Shown: positions 7,401 to 13,956, counted from the stretch's first letter. The stretch is DNA of 15,553 nucleotides from SIG480 sp045614365 (GCA_045614365.1 JAZLCV010000182.1:1-15553), one strand, 5' to 3'. The notes: generated by a model not told the origin, from the sequence alone. Made by a program: numbers and translations.

Positions 7401-9080
7401 ACCGTGTTCACAACGGTTTACGAGCCGTATCGTGGAAATAGAAGCCTTTCGGATGCCGAAGAGCTTCAAATGACAAAGATAAGCGGAACCGGAAGACCGG
7501 GTGATGCATCCCGCGCTGTTAAGATTACGCATGAAGACGGACGTGTTGACTATGTTTTCTATGCTACAAATAACAACATTCTCTACACTGTAACAGATGG
7601 AGAGAGAATGCTTAATTTCCGCGGTGCGATAGGTGTGTATACCGTCGAAAACGGTAAAAATACTTACGATTATGTTCTTGATGGAGATATAATCGGTGAA
7701 ACAACAGGTAAAAGCGCTTCAATAGAGGGCATCGTTACAGGATTTACAAAGACGCTTGAGGAGAAAAATGAAATACGACTCCGTCCGTCAGAGTCTGTTT
7801 CAGCAGAGGAGATTGCCTCACTTGCGAACAAGGTTGTGATAATTGATAACGGTGAGACCACACGAAGCGGAACGTTTAAAATTATCTCGGCATCGCCGGA
7901 CAGTGACGATATCGTGCTTGATGTCGGAAGAATAACACCGATAAGAAAATTCGTGGATATGTATAATGAGAGTGCGGGATATGTGTATACAATAGCCGAA
8001 GGTCAGGAAGCGCGTATTCCGCTGTCATGGGAAAACGACTTTTCGCCCCGGTTTGATGCCATGGAGAATGTTTACACTGCAAGTGCAGAAAACCGGTTTT
8101 CGATTACCGTAAAAGCGGAAAGTGACGTTGAAGATACAACGCTTACATATGCGCTGACAAATGCCCCGCGAGGTGCATCAATAGACAGTGATACAGGAGA
8201 AATTTCGTGGAAGCCGGACAGCTCTCAGGTTGGAAACAACCACTTTGCAGTTACGGCAAGAGATAGCGATGGGCGCGAGACTACAACTCACTTTACTGTA
8301 ACGGTCTACGGTTCAACTACGGGCAGCAAGCCGTCAACGGATAACGATATGTCTGTGGATAATTCCGGAGATACCACTGCACCATCCGGTGGTGGCGGAG
8401 GCGGCGGTGCCGCACCGACAGATCAGAAGGATAACGCTGAGGATTCCTCTACCGATGTAGGGGGCAGCGATTTCGACGACCCGCAGGACAACGTTGAGAA
8501 TTCTGAAACCTCACCCGACGCGTCGGGTGAAACGGATGATATCCGTTTCACAGACCTTTCTAACCACGCATGGGCAGCGGACGCGATAAACGAACTCGCA
8601 CAGAACGGAATAATAAGAGGAACAACATCTGACACGTACTCCCCGGCAAACAACATAACCCGCGCAGACTTCGCGTCCCTGCTCGTCCGTGCATTTGAGC
8701 TTAAGTCTGATAACACAGAAAACTTCGCAGACGTATCTGCATCGGACTACTTCGCAAAAGAGCTTGCAATAGCGCGAAGCAACGGCATTATCGGCGGTAT
8801 CGGTGATAACAAATTCGCTCCGCGCAATACCATTACCCGCCAGGATATGATGGTGATTGTGTACCGTGCACTGCAGGCACTCAATGTAGGGCTCGGCGAT
8901 TGCGATGAACCGCAGTATGAGGACTTCACCACCGTCGCTGACTACGCAAAGACCGCTGTTTCATCTCTCATCGGTGCAGGGCTTGTCAACGGTAAGAGCG
9001 GGCATATCGCCCCGGCCGATTATACCACCCGCGCGGAGGTGGCGGTGCTTATCAAACGAATACTTGATTATGTAAAGTAA
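1422..9080 (+). CDS. SLH-anchored heparinase II/III-family polysaccharide lyase, multimodular
   Basis: A 2552-residue surface enzyme expected to cleave a uronate-containing polysaccharide by beta-elimination. Visible order: signal peptide (1-23, cut after VTYA); two modules of unknown family (about 28-240 and 241-446) shared with the 827-residue neighbour; two Big_2-type Ig domains (about 449-630); a jelly-roll-like module (633-802) resembling carbohydrate-binding domains; more Ig-like domains (805-1110); lyase (about 1112-2150); a He_PIG-like Ig domain (about 2223-2297); Gly/Asp linker (2300-2370); three SLH domains (about 2374-2428, 2430-2490, 2494-2552) with TRAD, TRQD and TRAE motifs. The lyase opens with a CxxC pair (Cys1182/1185, 1211/1214), continues through an alpha-toroid containing DGMSDEASEY (Tyr1561) and GDS...NSHWMD (His1627), and ends in the beta-sandwich with SHGHED (1734-1739) and HNTVVVN (from His1778). 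The family call is strong; the substrate is unknown. The position where many relatives have Asn-His reads GNFGPAQQ (1495-1502). Confidence 0.85.
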   Translation: MKRIFALITTVALVIGMVPVTYASGQTGGYEYLFNLSSHEHAQSDESDIRNGDFETDNMSATAESAPWGFVNHSGNCSGEISSTVLKWEIDDAAFENGAAIGFELSVDKAGKYSPVLKGKASGNGVKANAYLLRKPADAALWFYSSDNEEVSYESFMVNAKKITSYYCLGEVDFYGVDADASVKQSFETLDIKNAGEYFLVLVLSGKNEGAVSDDNIWTAELVSFALNEVPANTAHEKEFDPAAAYKFKNPNDTLTVSASDGIFTATNIQVRFYGYGVPNAPLAVFGVQVDKSGTYNINFKTDENAPINSAAPAVYVIEDDGTYTGNTQASTLLGNNSPFGYFNFSTLKASDGYVAVTSDGKSQSDLSSVYLDAAKKYLIVMYMDAASFYLNDVADTGDLGNKGYSPAEGGGIKTASGTSLGKSNYQVIRISGIAFTPAADVPGKVIPAPAIESAKLTVAKEQIFVGGSAETEISVMGEKDKPWLYDYETVYKTSNNNVSVNSNGTVTALAKGNTEVWAEITVDGKTVTTNRIEIEVLPVPVLSKLVISSDKPQVEAGVSAKLTVSGVLTDGTMADMSRYEVLLTSSNPEVATISSDGKVDTYKEGLAVITARAINEDGNEIICKYSFNVGAVSENVVINFMETTLNSDLSAPGSHQTPGYEIVMAESDTTYWNTSNSNNTDSIKFIYSGATGPVWPGADANAKSGVTLLVNIPIEQDYRIVYRGAKWKNGGVFHIFVDDQYVGDYNGFDATSEKIVDCGEFVFNTVHLTPGPHKLVFKKSEQVCFRGALFLNEIRFEAVAESGTEYKGFSAEIPSELAIGEIFAGEAFAEMSDGSLLYFGVNAHGEENLETKAILETDADKTLDVFVGNTIGNKGKIPYRIEGLAVGSASVTYGMMINGEPHTETKTVKVEKLDLASVRFSETQKTLFCGATAEISAEAFLENERVLGEKSAPITYNSMNDKIVTVDGNVLTGIKSGKTQIKASASFNGITVDTYLDVEVVDEGIAEIEITSGGSDKIRLSDNSADRYPLLVSAKTNLGNDVDMSSVEIKAEAMTTDIAKIAYESYPDASSAPAYYIEPLKEGVAKFSVQIKLPSETITKEVEIPVVPAKTKATLFPEERRNIAIENVSKYSWAKSSAQTQISRADKYVGLEEQIYNLFPSQEIPRSMTVGAEGDPEMYYCRYCGVDLQSEYANFPWIHNPLQRAWKIQCPDCKRLFPSNDFESFYKLGLNEYGEFIYQDALDEHRRLFGDKTIDEPGTKHSEQWKKYYGYGVPGGYLTNILYDDLEDNKTINCGRGLRAGETVETWGVDDGYGYVPSMPDGTPYGYTVDKKFITERHLYIAEYAHSALWRYQNGDGGGMLTHAIDSNANAYYYTGDIRYGRTAAVLLDRLADFFPDYNIKVFGDDVWNSDGGSNLGKREGRIWETGLVMNNVRSYDKIFELYEDPYVLSFIQNKACKYKMRSSKQTPSQIRQHIEDRLIRESLECVRRYEVFGNFGPAQQVTAICAIVLDSDDETKHWIEYLNKPGWKNVKPLATGGGINEILFSTTDADGMSDEASEYGTIWLDGLIDVSESLSYYKGSADLEKIKFTNNPKYKQMFYGLLPVYAAKSYSAQIGDSGTTAGNSHWMDSAIALQGYIETKDPIFAQFMYMLNGDKTEGLHYSIDTENPESIKREVSDIIEKYGPLDLKSDIMTHFGYAILRDGKNFSSNVTTPTADDTTRNAWLYFGGAATSHGHEDSLNLGITAFGLNFLPDLGYPEKTGEDPNRNQWVSNTLSHNTVVVNEKMQKENSEIHGKVKHYDDTDNVKVIDVSTKYSYEDENVDEYRRAVVMINVDDKNSYYVDLFRILGGRSHIYSLHAQSNEITETQGLSLVPQVDENGKYVGTYAGKNSTFGNDEGGLYPIGYTWLDNVDRDENPQDKIEVNFKIKDFNRAIANSDGLGLYVTMLNGTNTEMGADVNVAIADGYPPDKAENKKIDKLKYVLVENEGKNLDTVFTTVYEPYRGNRSLSDAEELQMTKISGTGRPGDASRAVKITHEDGRVDYVFYATNNNILYTVTDGERMLNFRGAIGVYTVENGKNTYDYVLDGDIIGETTGKSASIEGIVTGFTKTLEEKNEIRLRPSESVSAEEIASLANKVVIIDNGETTRSGTFKIISASPDSDDIVLDVGRITPIRKFVDMYNESAGYVYTIAEGQEARIPLSWENDFSPRFDAMENVYTASAENRFSITVKAESDVEDTTLTYALTNAPRGASIDSDTGEISWKPDSSQVGNNHFAVTARDSDGRETTTHFTVTVYGSTTGSKPSTDNDMSVDNSGDTTAPSGGGGGGGAAPTDQKDNAEDSSTDVGGSDFDDPQDNVENSETSPDASGETDDIRFTDLSNHAWAADAINELAQNGIIRGTTSDTYSPANNITRADFASLLVRAFELKSDNTENFADVSASDYFAKELAIARSNGIIGGIGDNKFAPRNTITRQDMMVIVYRALQALNVGLGDCDEPQYEDFTTVADYAKTAVSSLIGAGLVNGKSGHIAPADYTTRAEVAVLIKRILDYVK
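8511..8551. repeat. Two adjacent perfect inverted repeats at the linker/SLH junction
   Basis: Positions 8511-8530 read TCACCCGACGCGTCGGGTGA, a perfect 20-base palindrome. Overlapping by four bases, GTGAAACGGAT (8527-8537) and ATCCGTTTCAC (8541-8551) form a perfect 11-bp stem around a GAT loop. Both lie inside the lyase coding sequence, between the acidic linker and the first SLH domain (residue 2374). Confidence 0.85.
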
Positions 9081-9514
9081 AAAAAACTCTTTTTTCGCCT
9101 GCGGGCGAAGGGATACCTTCTTTGCTTTTCGGCAAAGAAGCAAAGCGAATTCAAGGGGGATTTCGATTTCCCCCTTGAAAATCCCCTTAAAACGAGCAGG
9201 GCTGTGACCCTGCACCCGGGGAAACGTAAAACCTTCTTGTTCAGCAATGCCGCCTATAAGCGCAAGCGGTTATAAATTACAGCGAAATTATGCATACGGG
9301 GATGCGCGGAAAACGCAGTTTTCCATTTAGCATCGACGGCATGATGAGCGCGATAATTTATCCGGTGCGCGCCGAGCGGCAAAAGCGTGGAGGGTTTCAA
9401 AGGGAACTGAGCAAAGTTCCCTTTGAGAAAGCCCCTTGCGGATTTCCGCAAGCAAAAAAAGTTAACACACTTATGTGTTAATATAAAAAATTTAAAATCA
9501 GAGGAGAATGAAAA
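9081..9514. other. Non-coding spacer packed with hairpins
   Basis: No convincing gene lies here. Eight inverted repeats follow one another: TTCGCC/GGCGAA (9094-9109); CTTCTTTGC/GCAAAGAAG (9117-9140, 9 bp); an 11-bp stem from TTCAAGGGGGA (9150-9179); GCAGGG/CCCTGC (9196-9213); GGAAAAC/GTTTTCC (9308-9324); CAAAGGGAACT with AGTTCCCTTTG (core 9398-9425, extendable to 9395-9428 with one G-U); CTTGCGG/CCGCAAG (9435-9452) followed by seven A; and TTAACACA/TGTGTTAA (9462-9481). The first may help end the lyase transcript; the seven A after 9452 would give a U tract only for minus-strand transcription. The stretch resembles the dispersed intergenic repeats common in gut Clostridia (recalled, not tested). 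Confidence 0.7.
9462..9506 (+). promoter_or_regulatory. Palindrome and RBS ahead of the 827-residue protein
   Basis: TTAACACA (9462-9469), CTTA, TGTGTTAA (9474-9481) is a perfect 8-bp inverted repeat directly followed by the AT-rich TATAAAAAA (from 9482). It could be an operator over a promoter or a 5' leader hairpin, but no well-spaced -35/-10 pair was found. GAGGAG (9501-9506) is the ribosome binding site, 8 bases before the ATG at 9515. Confidence 0.3.
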
Positions 9515-11998
9515 ATGAGAATGAAAAAGTTTTTAGCATTTCTGATTGTCATGGCACTCACAGCATCGCTTATACCCACAGCCTTTGCGGAAGGCGAAGT
9601 CGTGAAGAATTACAATTATGTGTTTAATTCTGCTGCACATAGTATCGGTAGCGCAGCAACAGAACGTCGACTGACTTCCGGTTTGCATACAATTGAAAAT
9701 ACGGTAGAAAGCGTTTCATCGCCATGGGGGTTTGTAAATGCGTATGGCTTCAATGGGCTTGCATCAACGAATTCTCCGGCATGCATAAACTGGACGATAA
9801 AGGATGAGAATGGCGCTGGAGTTGTCTTTGCTCCGGGTGAAAGCTCGGTTTCGGGAGTACGTGCAGCACTTGCATTTAAGATTTCTGCATCAAAGGGTAC
9901 TTACGATGCAAGTTTTTCTGTTAACCATACAGGAAACGAAGCAGAGGTTGAGGTATACCTTATTCCGAAGACAGATTACGCATTTCCGGAATATGACAAA
10001 GATGATGATGCAAATTCAAAGGCGAACTTTTACAAGTGCGTAGAGAATATGAGCGCAAACTACCGTGTCGGAAAAGTTGATTTATACGGAGATGACCTCT
10101 ATATAGGGCGTGTGAATCTTACTCAGGAAGACTATTATCTTGTTCTTGTCCCGTGCGGAGTGAATGAAGAATCCGAAAGAGATACGAATAATCTGTGGAC
10201 AATGCAGCTCACTAACTTTAAGCTTGATGGTGTGAGTGAAAACACAGCGGAGAAACAGGATATAACAAGTGAAGCTATTCCTACATCGAAATCAAATCAC
10301 AGAGAATGGTCTTATACTAAAAGATTTGCTGCAAAGGTTGAAGAAAATGTCCTGACTGCATATAATGCATGCATTTACTCATATGGTTTGACTGGACACA
10401 GTATACCTCTTGTTGTGATGAAATTTAAAGCAGATAAAACAGGCGAATACAATTTGCAGTTAAAAACAAATTTAGATGGTGTTTCAATAAAGAAATTTGC
10501 TGCGGCACCACTTGTTAGTTATGCAAAGTATGATGAAACATTTGAAACTAATATAAACAATGCTTCTTCAAAAGAAGAAATAGTAGATGATTCTATAGAA
10601 AAATTTAAAAGCCTTACTGGGTATCGTGGAGAAATCGGATACTTTGACTTCTCGAGTGTTTCTGAAGCTAATACATATTACGATGTAAAAAAGGACGGCA
10701 CAAACAACGGGGAGAACGGAGTACTAAATCTTGTGGCAGGTGAAGAATATTTTCTTGCATTCTCTTTGGATTCAAAATCTATTGCTATTGCAAATGGGAC
10801 AATTGAGGCAGACGTATATACCGAAGGTGAGGCAAAAGGAAACGAAGGTATTGTGAATTATACGACACCGGACAAAGTGTACAGATATCAAGCCTTCATT
10901 ATCTCCGGAATAAACCTTGTTCCGGTTATTGATGAGCGAACATCCAAGTACACCGCTGACCGTGAGCTTTACAACACCCTCACAAGCGTTACGGCAGAAA
11001 ATAATGCCGAGAACACACTCACCGGTTATTCTTCAACTGCAACTGTTTCTGTTGTTACCCAGGACATTGCAACGGGCGAGAGTGTTGTGAATGACGTTGT
11101 GAACGAAAACGTGGCTGTGAACGCAGAATATACACCGGTCGCTCCTGTGGTCGATGATGATTATGAGTTTATGTACTGGGCAATCGGTCTTGGTAAAAAC
11201 CGCAAGATTGTGTCCATTGATAAGGATGAATATTCCTTCACGGTAGCACCGGGAAGAAACCTTGTTTACGCAGTATACAGAAAGACAAGCAGCGACACAA
11301 AATATGCATTCTTCTTTGACGGAAGTAAAACCGTTATGGGAAAAACAGCTATTGTTGACGGTCAGATAACATTGCCGGCACTTCCCGGCGCAATGCCCGG
11401 CTTTGGTGCTCCTGAAGGCTGGAAGTATACAGGTGAAGAGGATGAAGCTGCATTGTCCGCAGGTACTACGGTATCCGACCTTACAGACGATACTTTCTTC
11501 GTCGCAGATTATGACAAAAAGCAGACTGTAACGTTAACGATAGATGGAGAAGCGGTTGCGGTTTCTTACGGCACAGATGTAAATCTCGGTGATTATGCAT
11601 CAATTCGTGAAAACAAAAGTGGCGAAAATGTCTTTAACTACTGGAAAAAGGGCGAAGAAATCATCTCCTTTAAGCCGGATTACACCTTCAAGGCATATGA
11701 GGATTGCACACTTACTTCAACCTATGCAAAGTATGAGCCGATTAATAAGAGCGTAAGACGCATTTTGTTGTCGGCTGATGCAATGACCGGAATAACCTTT
11801 GCAGAGTTTATCGGCCTTGATTCCGCAATTGAAAAGGGCATTCTTTTCGGTGATGCAGAAGCAACCTATACAACTGCAAGCGCAAAGGCAGTTATGCAGA
11901 CGAACGGAAAGGTTTTCTCGGTAGTTAATGAAACCTGGAAAACAGCTGTTGGTTATGCTATCCTCAACGACGGAAGCATAGTTTATTCAGACAGATAA
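9515..11998 (+). CDS. Secreted multimodular protein sharing the lyase's N-terminal modules
   Basis: An 827-residue exported protein of unknown function. A signal peptide (1-25, cut after AFA) is followed by two modules (about 26-245 and 255-475) that align by eye with residues 28-446 of the upstream lyase. Shared landmarks are PWGFVN (residues 70-75 here, 67-72 in the lyase), the VGKVDLYG / LGEVDFYG segment, the NLWT / NIWT segment and SGINLVP / SGIAFTP at the end. Then come about three small beta-rich repeats resembling InlB B-repeat / Listeria-Bacteroides repeats (roughly 537-595, 600-667, 668-742), and a distinct last domain (743-827) ending in VGYAILNDGSIVYS. It has no SLH, LPXTG or membrane anchor and no catalytic motif that I recognise. 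It may be a glycan-binding companion of the lyase or an adhesin (inference). The first ATG is preferred over the one at 9521 by RBS spacing. Confidence 0.8.
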   Translation: MRMKKFLAFLIVMALTASLIPTAFAEGEVVKNYNYVFNSAAHSIGSAATERRLTSGLHTIENTVESVSSPWGFVNAYGFNGLASTNSPACINWTIKDENGAGVVFAPGESSVSGVRAALAFKISASKGTYDASFSVNHTGNEAEVEVYLIPKTDYAFPEYDKDDDANSKANFYKCVENMSANYRVGKVDLYGDDLYIGRVNLTQEDYYLVLVPCGVNEESERDTNNLWTMQLTNFKLDGVSENTAEKQDITSEAIPTSKSNHREWSYTKRFAAKVEENVLTAYNACIYSYGLTGHSIPLVVMKFKADKTGEYNLQLKTNLDGVSIKKFAAAPLVSYAKYDETFETNINNASSKEEIVDDSIEKFKSLTGYRGEIGYFDFSSVSEANTYYDVKKDGTNNGENGVLNLVAGEEYFLAFSLDSKSIAIANGTIEADVYTEGEAKGNEGIVNYTTPDKVYRYQAFIISGINLVPVIDERTSKYTADRELYNTLTSVTAENNAENTLTGYSSTATVSVVTQDIATGESVVNDVVNENVAVNAEYTPVAPVVDDDYEFMYWAIGLGKNRKIVSIDKDEYSFTVAPGRNLVYAVYRKTSSDTKYAFFFDGSKTVMGKTAIVDGQITLPALPGAMPGFGAPEGWKYTGEEDEAALSAGTTVSDLTDDTFFVADYDKKQTVTLTIDGEAVAVSYGTDVNLGDYASIRENKSGENVFNYWKKGEEIISFKPDYTFKAYEDCTLTSTYAKYEPINKSVRRILLSADAMTGITFAEFIGLDSAIEKGILFGDAEATYTTASAKAVMQTNGKVFSVVNETWKTAVGYAILNDGSIVYSDR

Positions 11999-12005
11999 CA
12001 AAACG

Positions 12006-12040
12006 GGATATCACCGTGCTTGAGGTACGGTGATACCCCT
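12006..12040 (+). other. Intercistronic hairpin without a U tract
   Basis: TATCACCGT (12010-12018) pairs with ACGGTGATA (12028-12036) over a nine-base loop, with GGG (12006-12008) and CCC (12038-12040) able to extend the stem past one mismatch. No T run follows, so it is not a standard terminator. It may stabilise the 3' end of the upstream message or lower expression of the genes that follow. A weak GAGAGA precedes the next ATG (12066). Confidence 0.5.
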
Positions 12041-12065
12041 GAAAAATAAGAAAGAGAGATAAAAA

Positions 12066-13127
12066 ATGTCCAAGAGATTAGGCGTTGCCGTTATAGGCAC
12101 AAGTGTAATGGCAAATTACCATATGAATGCAGTTGATGCAAACCCGCATACAGAGCTTGTTGCAATTTGCGATAAGCATCCGGAGCTTATAGTTCCGCGT
12201 GCCGCAGAACATAATGTTAAAAAGACGTATACCGATTACAAAGAAATGTATAAGGATCCGGATATAGATCTGGTTATTGTATGCACTCCCGATTTTGTTC
12301 ACGAGGAAATGACGGTTGGAGCGCTTGAGGCAGGTAAGCACGTTCTTTGCGAAAAGCCAATGGCACTTACGGCAGAGGAGTGCGCGCGTATGGTTGAGGC
12401 ATCAAAGAAGTACTCACCCAAAATGATGGTGGGGCAGATTTGCCGCTACACCCCTGCGTTTAAGCTCGCAAAAGAGCTTATTGAACGCGGAGAAATCGGA
12501 GAACTGTATGCAGTTGAGAGTGAATATGCCCACGATTACAAATATGCATCCCCGGGTGTTGTCAACTGGAGAAGAGATCCGAAGCATCCGCGCGAAGGCT
12601 TTATGGGTGGCGGCTGTCACGCAGTTGACCTTCTCCGCTGGATAGCGGGAAATCCGACAAATGTTATGGCGTTTTCAAACAGAAAGTGCCTTACCGACTG
12701 GCCGGTAGACGATGCAACCTTTGCAATTATGCAGTTCCCCAATGATGTTATAGGAAAGGTTTATGTATCAATCGGCTGTAAGCGCGGATATACAATGCGC
12801 TCCGTATTTTCGGGAACGAAGGGAACAATTATATGCAATAATACAGACACAACGCTCACACTCTTCAAGGAAGATGTTCCCGATATCAATGCTCTTTTCC
12901 CGTCACACAGCAAGGACGTTCCGCCGATTACGCGTATGGAAATTCCGACTCCGGTAAATAACCACAACACCCACGGCGAGCTTGATGAGTTTGTCGATTG
13001 CATCTTGAACGACAAGCCTGTCAAGATGACAGCAGAGGAAGGAGCATCAACTGTTGCGGTTTGCCTTGCTGCAGTAGAATCCGCAAAGACCAAAAAGCTT
13101 ATTGAGGTAAAATACCCGGAAAAGTAG
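12066..13127 (+). CDS. Gfo/Idh/MocA-family NAD(P)-dependent oxidoreductase
   Basis: A 353-residue cytoplasmic dehydrogenase, typical in length for the family. The N-terminal Rossmann fold starts at LGVAVIGTSVMANYH; the usual GxGxxG/A loop is altered, with Ser13 where the second glycine is expected. The conserved EKP motif is Glu96-Lys97-Pro98, where lysine is the catalytic/binding residue. The C-terminal alpha/beta domain carries GGGCHAVDLLRW with His185 and Asp188, which matches the family's catalytic GGxxxD/H motif. Members oxidise or reduce sugars, inositols and sugar acids; the substrate cannot be told. It is 67 bases after the secreted companion and 13 bases before the next gene, so it probably shares their transcript and may act on the saccharide released by the lyase (inference). 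Confidence 0.88.
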   Translation: MSKRLGVAVIGTSVMANYHMNAVDANPHTELVAICDKHPELIVPRAAEHNVKKTYTDYKEMYKDPDIDLVIVCTPDFVHEEMTVGALEAGKHVLCEKPMALTAEECARMVEASKKYSPKMMVGQICRYTPAFKLAKELIERGEIGELYAVESEYAHDYKYASPGVVNWRRDPKHPREGFMGGGCHAVDLLRWIAGNPTNVMAFSNRKCLTDWPVDDATFAIMQFPNDVIGKVYVSIGCKRGYTMRSVFSGTKGTIICNNTDTTLTLFKEDVPDINALFPSHSKDVPPITRMEIPTPVNNHNTHGELDEFVDCILNDKPVKMTAEEGASTVAVCLAAVESAKTKKLIEVKYPEK

Positions 13128-13140
13128 AGGGAGAACACAA

Positions 13141-13917
13141 ATGGTATCAATATCAAAGATTTCGGAAGACATCTATAGAATCGGCTTCGGGAAATATTGT
13201 GCCAATCTTGTCCATGTAATGGATGAGGAAACAAACAGTGATTTATGGAATCTTCTCGGTATATATTGCGGGGAGATTGCTGTCGTAAGTACCGGCACGG
13301 ATATAATCGGACCTATTCGCGAACTGGGCGAGCCTGATTTTATGGGAGGACTTCACGGTGACGAGAAAAACAAGGTTCTCTTTATAACCTGTGACGGCAT
13401 TCGCTGGGACGGCGTAACGGAAACCGAAGCCGGTACTGTACAAATTGTTATGAACAGTGAACTTTATAGGGTTATAGGCAAGGAACACGTTTACAATCGC
13501 TTTATAACGATAACATTTACAGAAAACCGTATTCATATCATCAACAGACACGAGTGCCTTGTTGACGATAGCGTTATAAGCAGTGCTCCGACGGGAGGGC
13601 TGATTGCCGTGCAGCATCCTATTCTTACTGCAATTTCCATGCCGAACTACTTTACCGATACGCCGCCCTGCGAGCCGGTCAGCAACAAATCAAAGGACAA
13701 TATAAGCGGAACGCTTTATTGGACCAGCGGAAGCATTGAGGTACGGAATATCTTCGGGAAAGGGCAGGATATGTACGAGGGGAATCTTTGTGTTTATACA
13801 AAAGAAGTTCCGATGAGAAGTAAAATTTATCTCTACACAATAAAACCCACAAAAGAGGGAACTCCGATGAAAAAAGGAGAAACCATCCTTGGTGAGTTTG
13901 AGTATTTGTTCAGATAA
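13141..13917 (+). CDS. Uncharacterised glycan-locus protein, 258 residues
   Basis: I do not recognise a named family. The protein has no signal peptide or membrane segment, so it should be cytoplasmic. It is rich in predicted beta strands. Conspicuous segments are STGTDIIGPI, DFMGGLHGDE, HVYNRFITITF and SGTLYWTSGSIEVRN, plus a Cys/His pattern too sparse for a metal site. The TDxIGPI followed by GGLHGDE pattern looks like an active-site or ligand-binding signature of hypothetical proteins that sit in polysaccharide loci (recalled, uncertain). AGGGAG (13128-13133) is 7 bases before the ATG, and the gap from the oxidoreductase stop is 13 bases, so the two genes are almost certainly co-transcribed and probably act on the same sugar. 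Lyase-like, isomerase-like or binding roles are all possible. Confidence 0.75.
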   Translation: MVSISKISEDIYRIGFGKYCANLVHVMDEETNSDLWNLLGIYCGEIAVVSTGTDIIGPIRELGEPDFMGGLHGDEKNKVLFITCDGIRWDGVTETEAGTVQIVMNSELYRVIGKEHVYNRFITITFTENRIHIINRHECLVDDSVISSAPTGGLIAVQHPILTAISMPNYFTDTPPCEPVSNKSKDNISGTLYWTSGSIEVRNIFGKGQDMYEGNLCVYTKEVPMRSKIYLYTIKPTKEGTPMKKGETILGEFEYLFR

Positions 13918-13920
13918 GAT

Positions 13921-13956
13921 AAATGCGTGTCACACTAAAGTGCGGCACGCATTTTC
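13921..13956 (+). terminator. Intrinsic terminator of the lyase-companion operon
   Basis: AAATGCGTG (13921-13929) pairs with CACGCATTT (13946-13954), and the inner CAC/GTG can extend the stem across a small asymmetric bulge. It starts three bases after the stop codon (13915-13917) and ends in TTTTC, a short U tract. Confidence 0.65.

Noticed and set aside
6939..7532. 197-codon minus-strand open frame inside the lyase gene
   Set aside because: It is antisense to the conserved beta-sandwich of the lyase, and its translation has no recognisable features.
9435..9460. Hairpin followed by AAAAAAA as a terminator of the lyase transcript
   Set aside because: The run is A on the plus strand, so it would give a U tract only for minus-strand transcription, and no minus-strand gene reaches it.
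9254..9481. Short open frames on both strands in the 9081-9514 spacer (63 and 65 codons)
   Set aside because: They run through the arms of the inverted repeats, have low-quality translations and no ribosome binding site.
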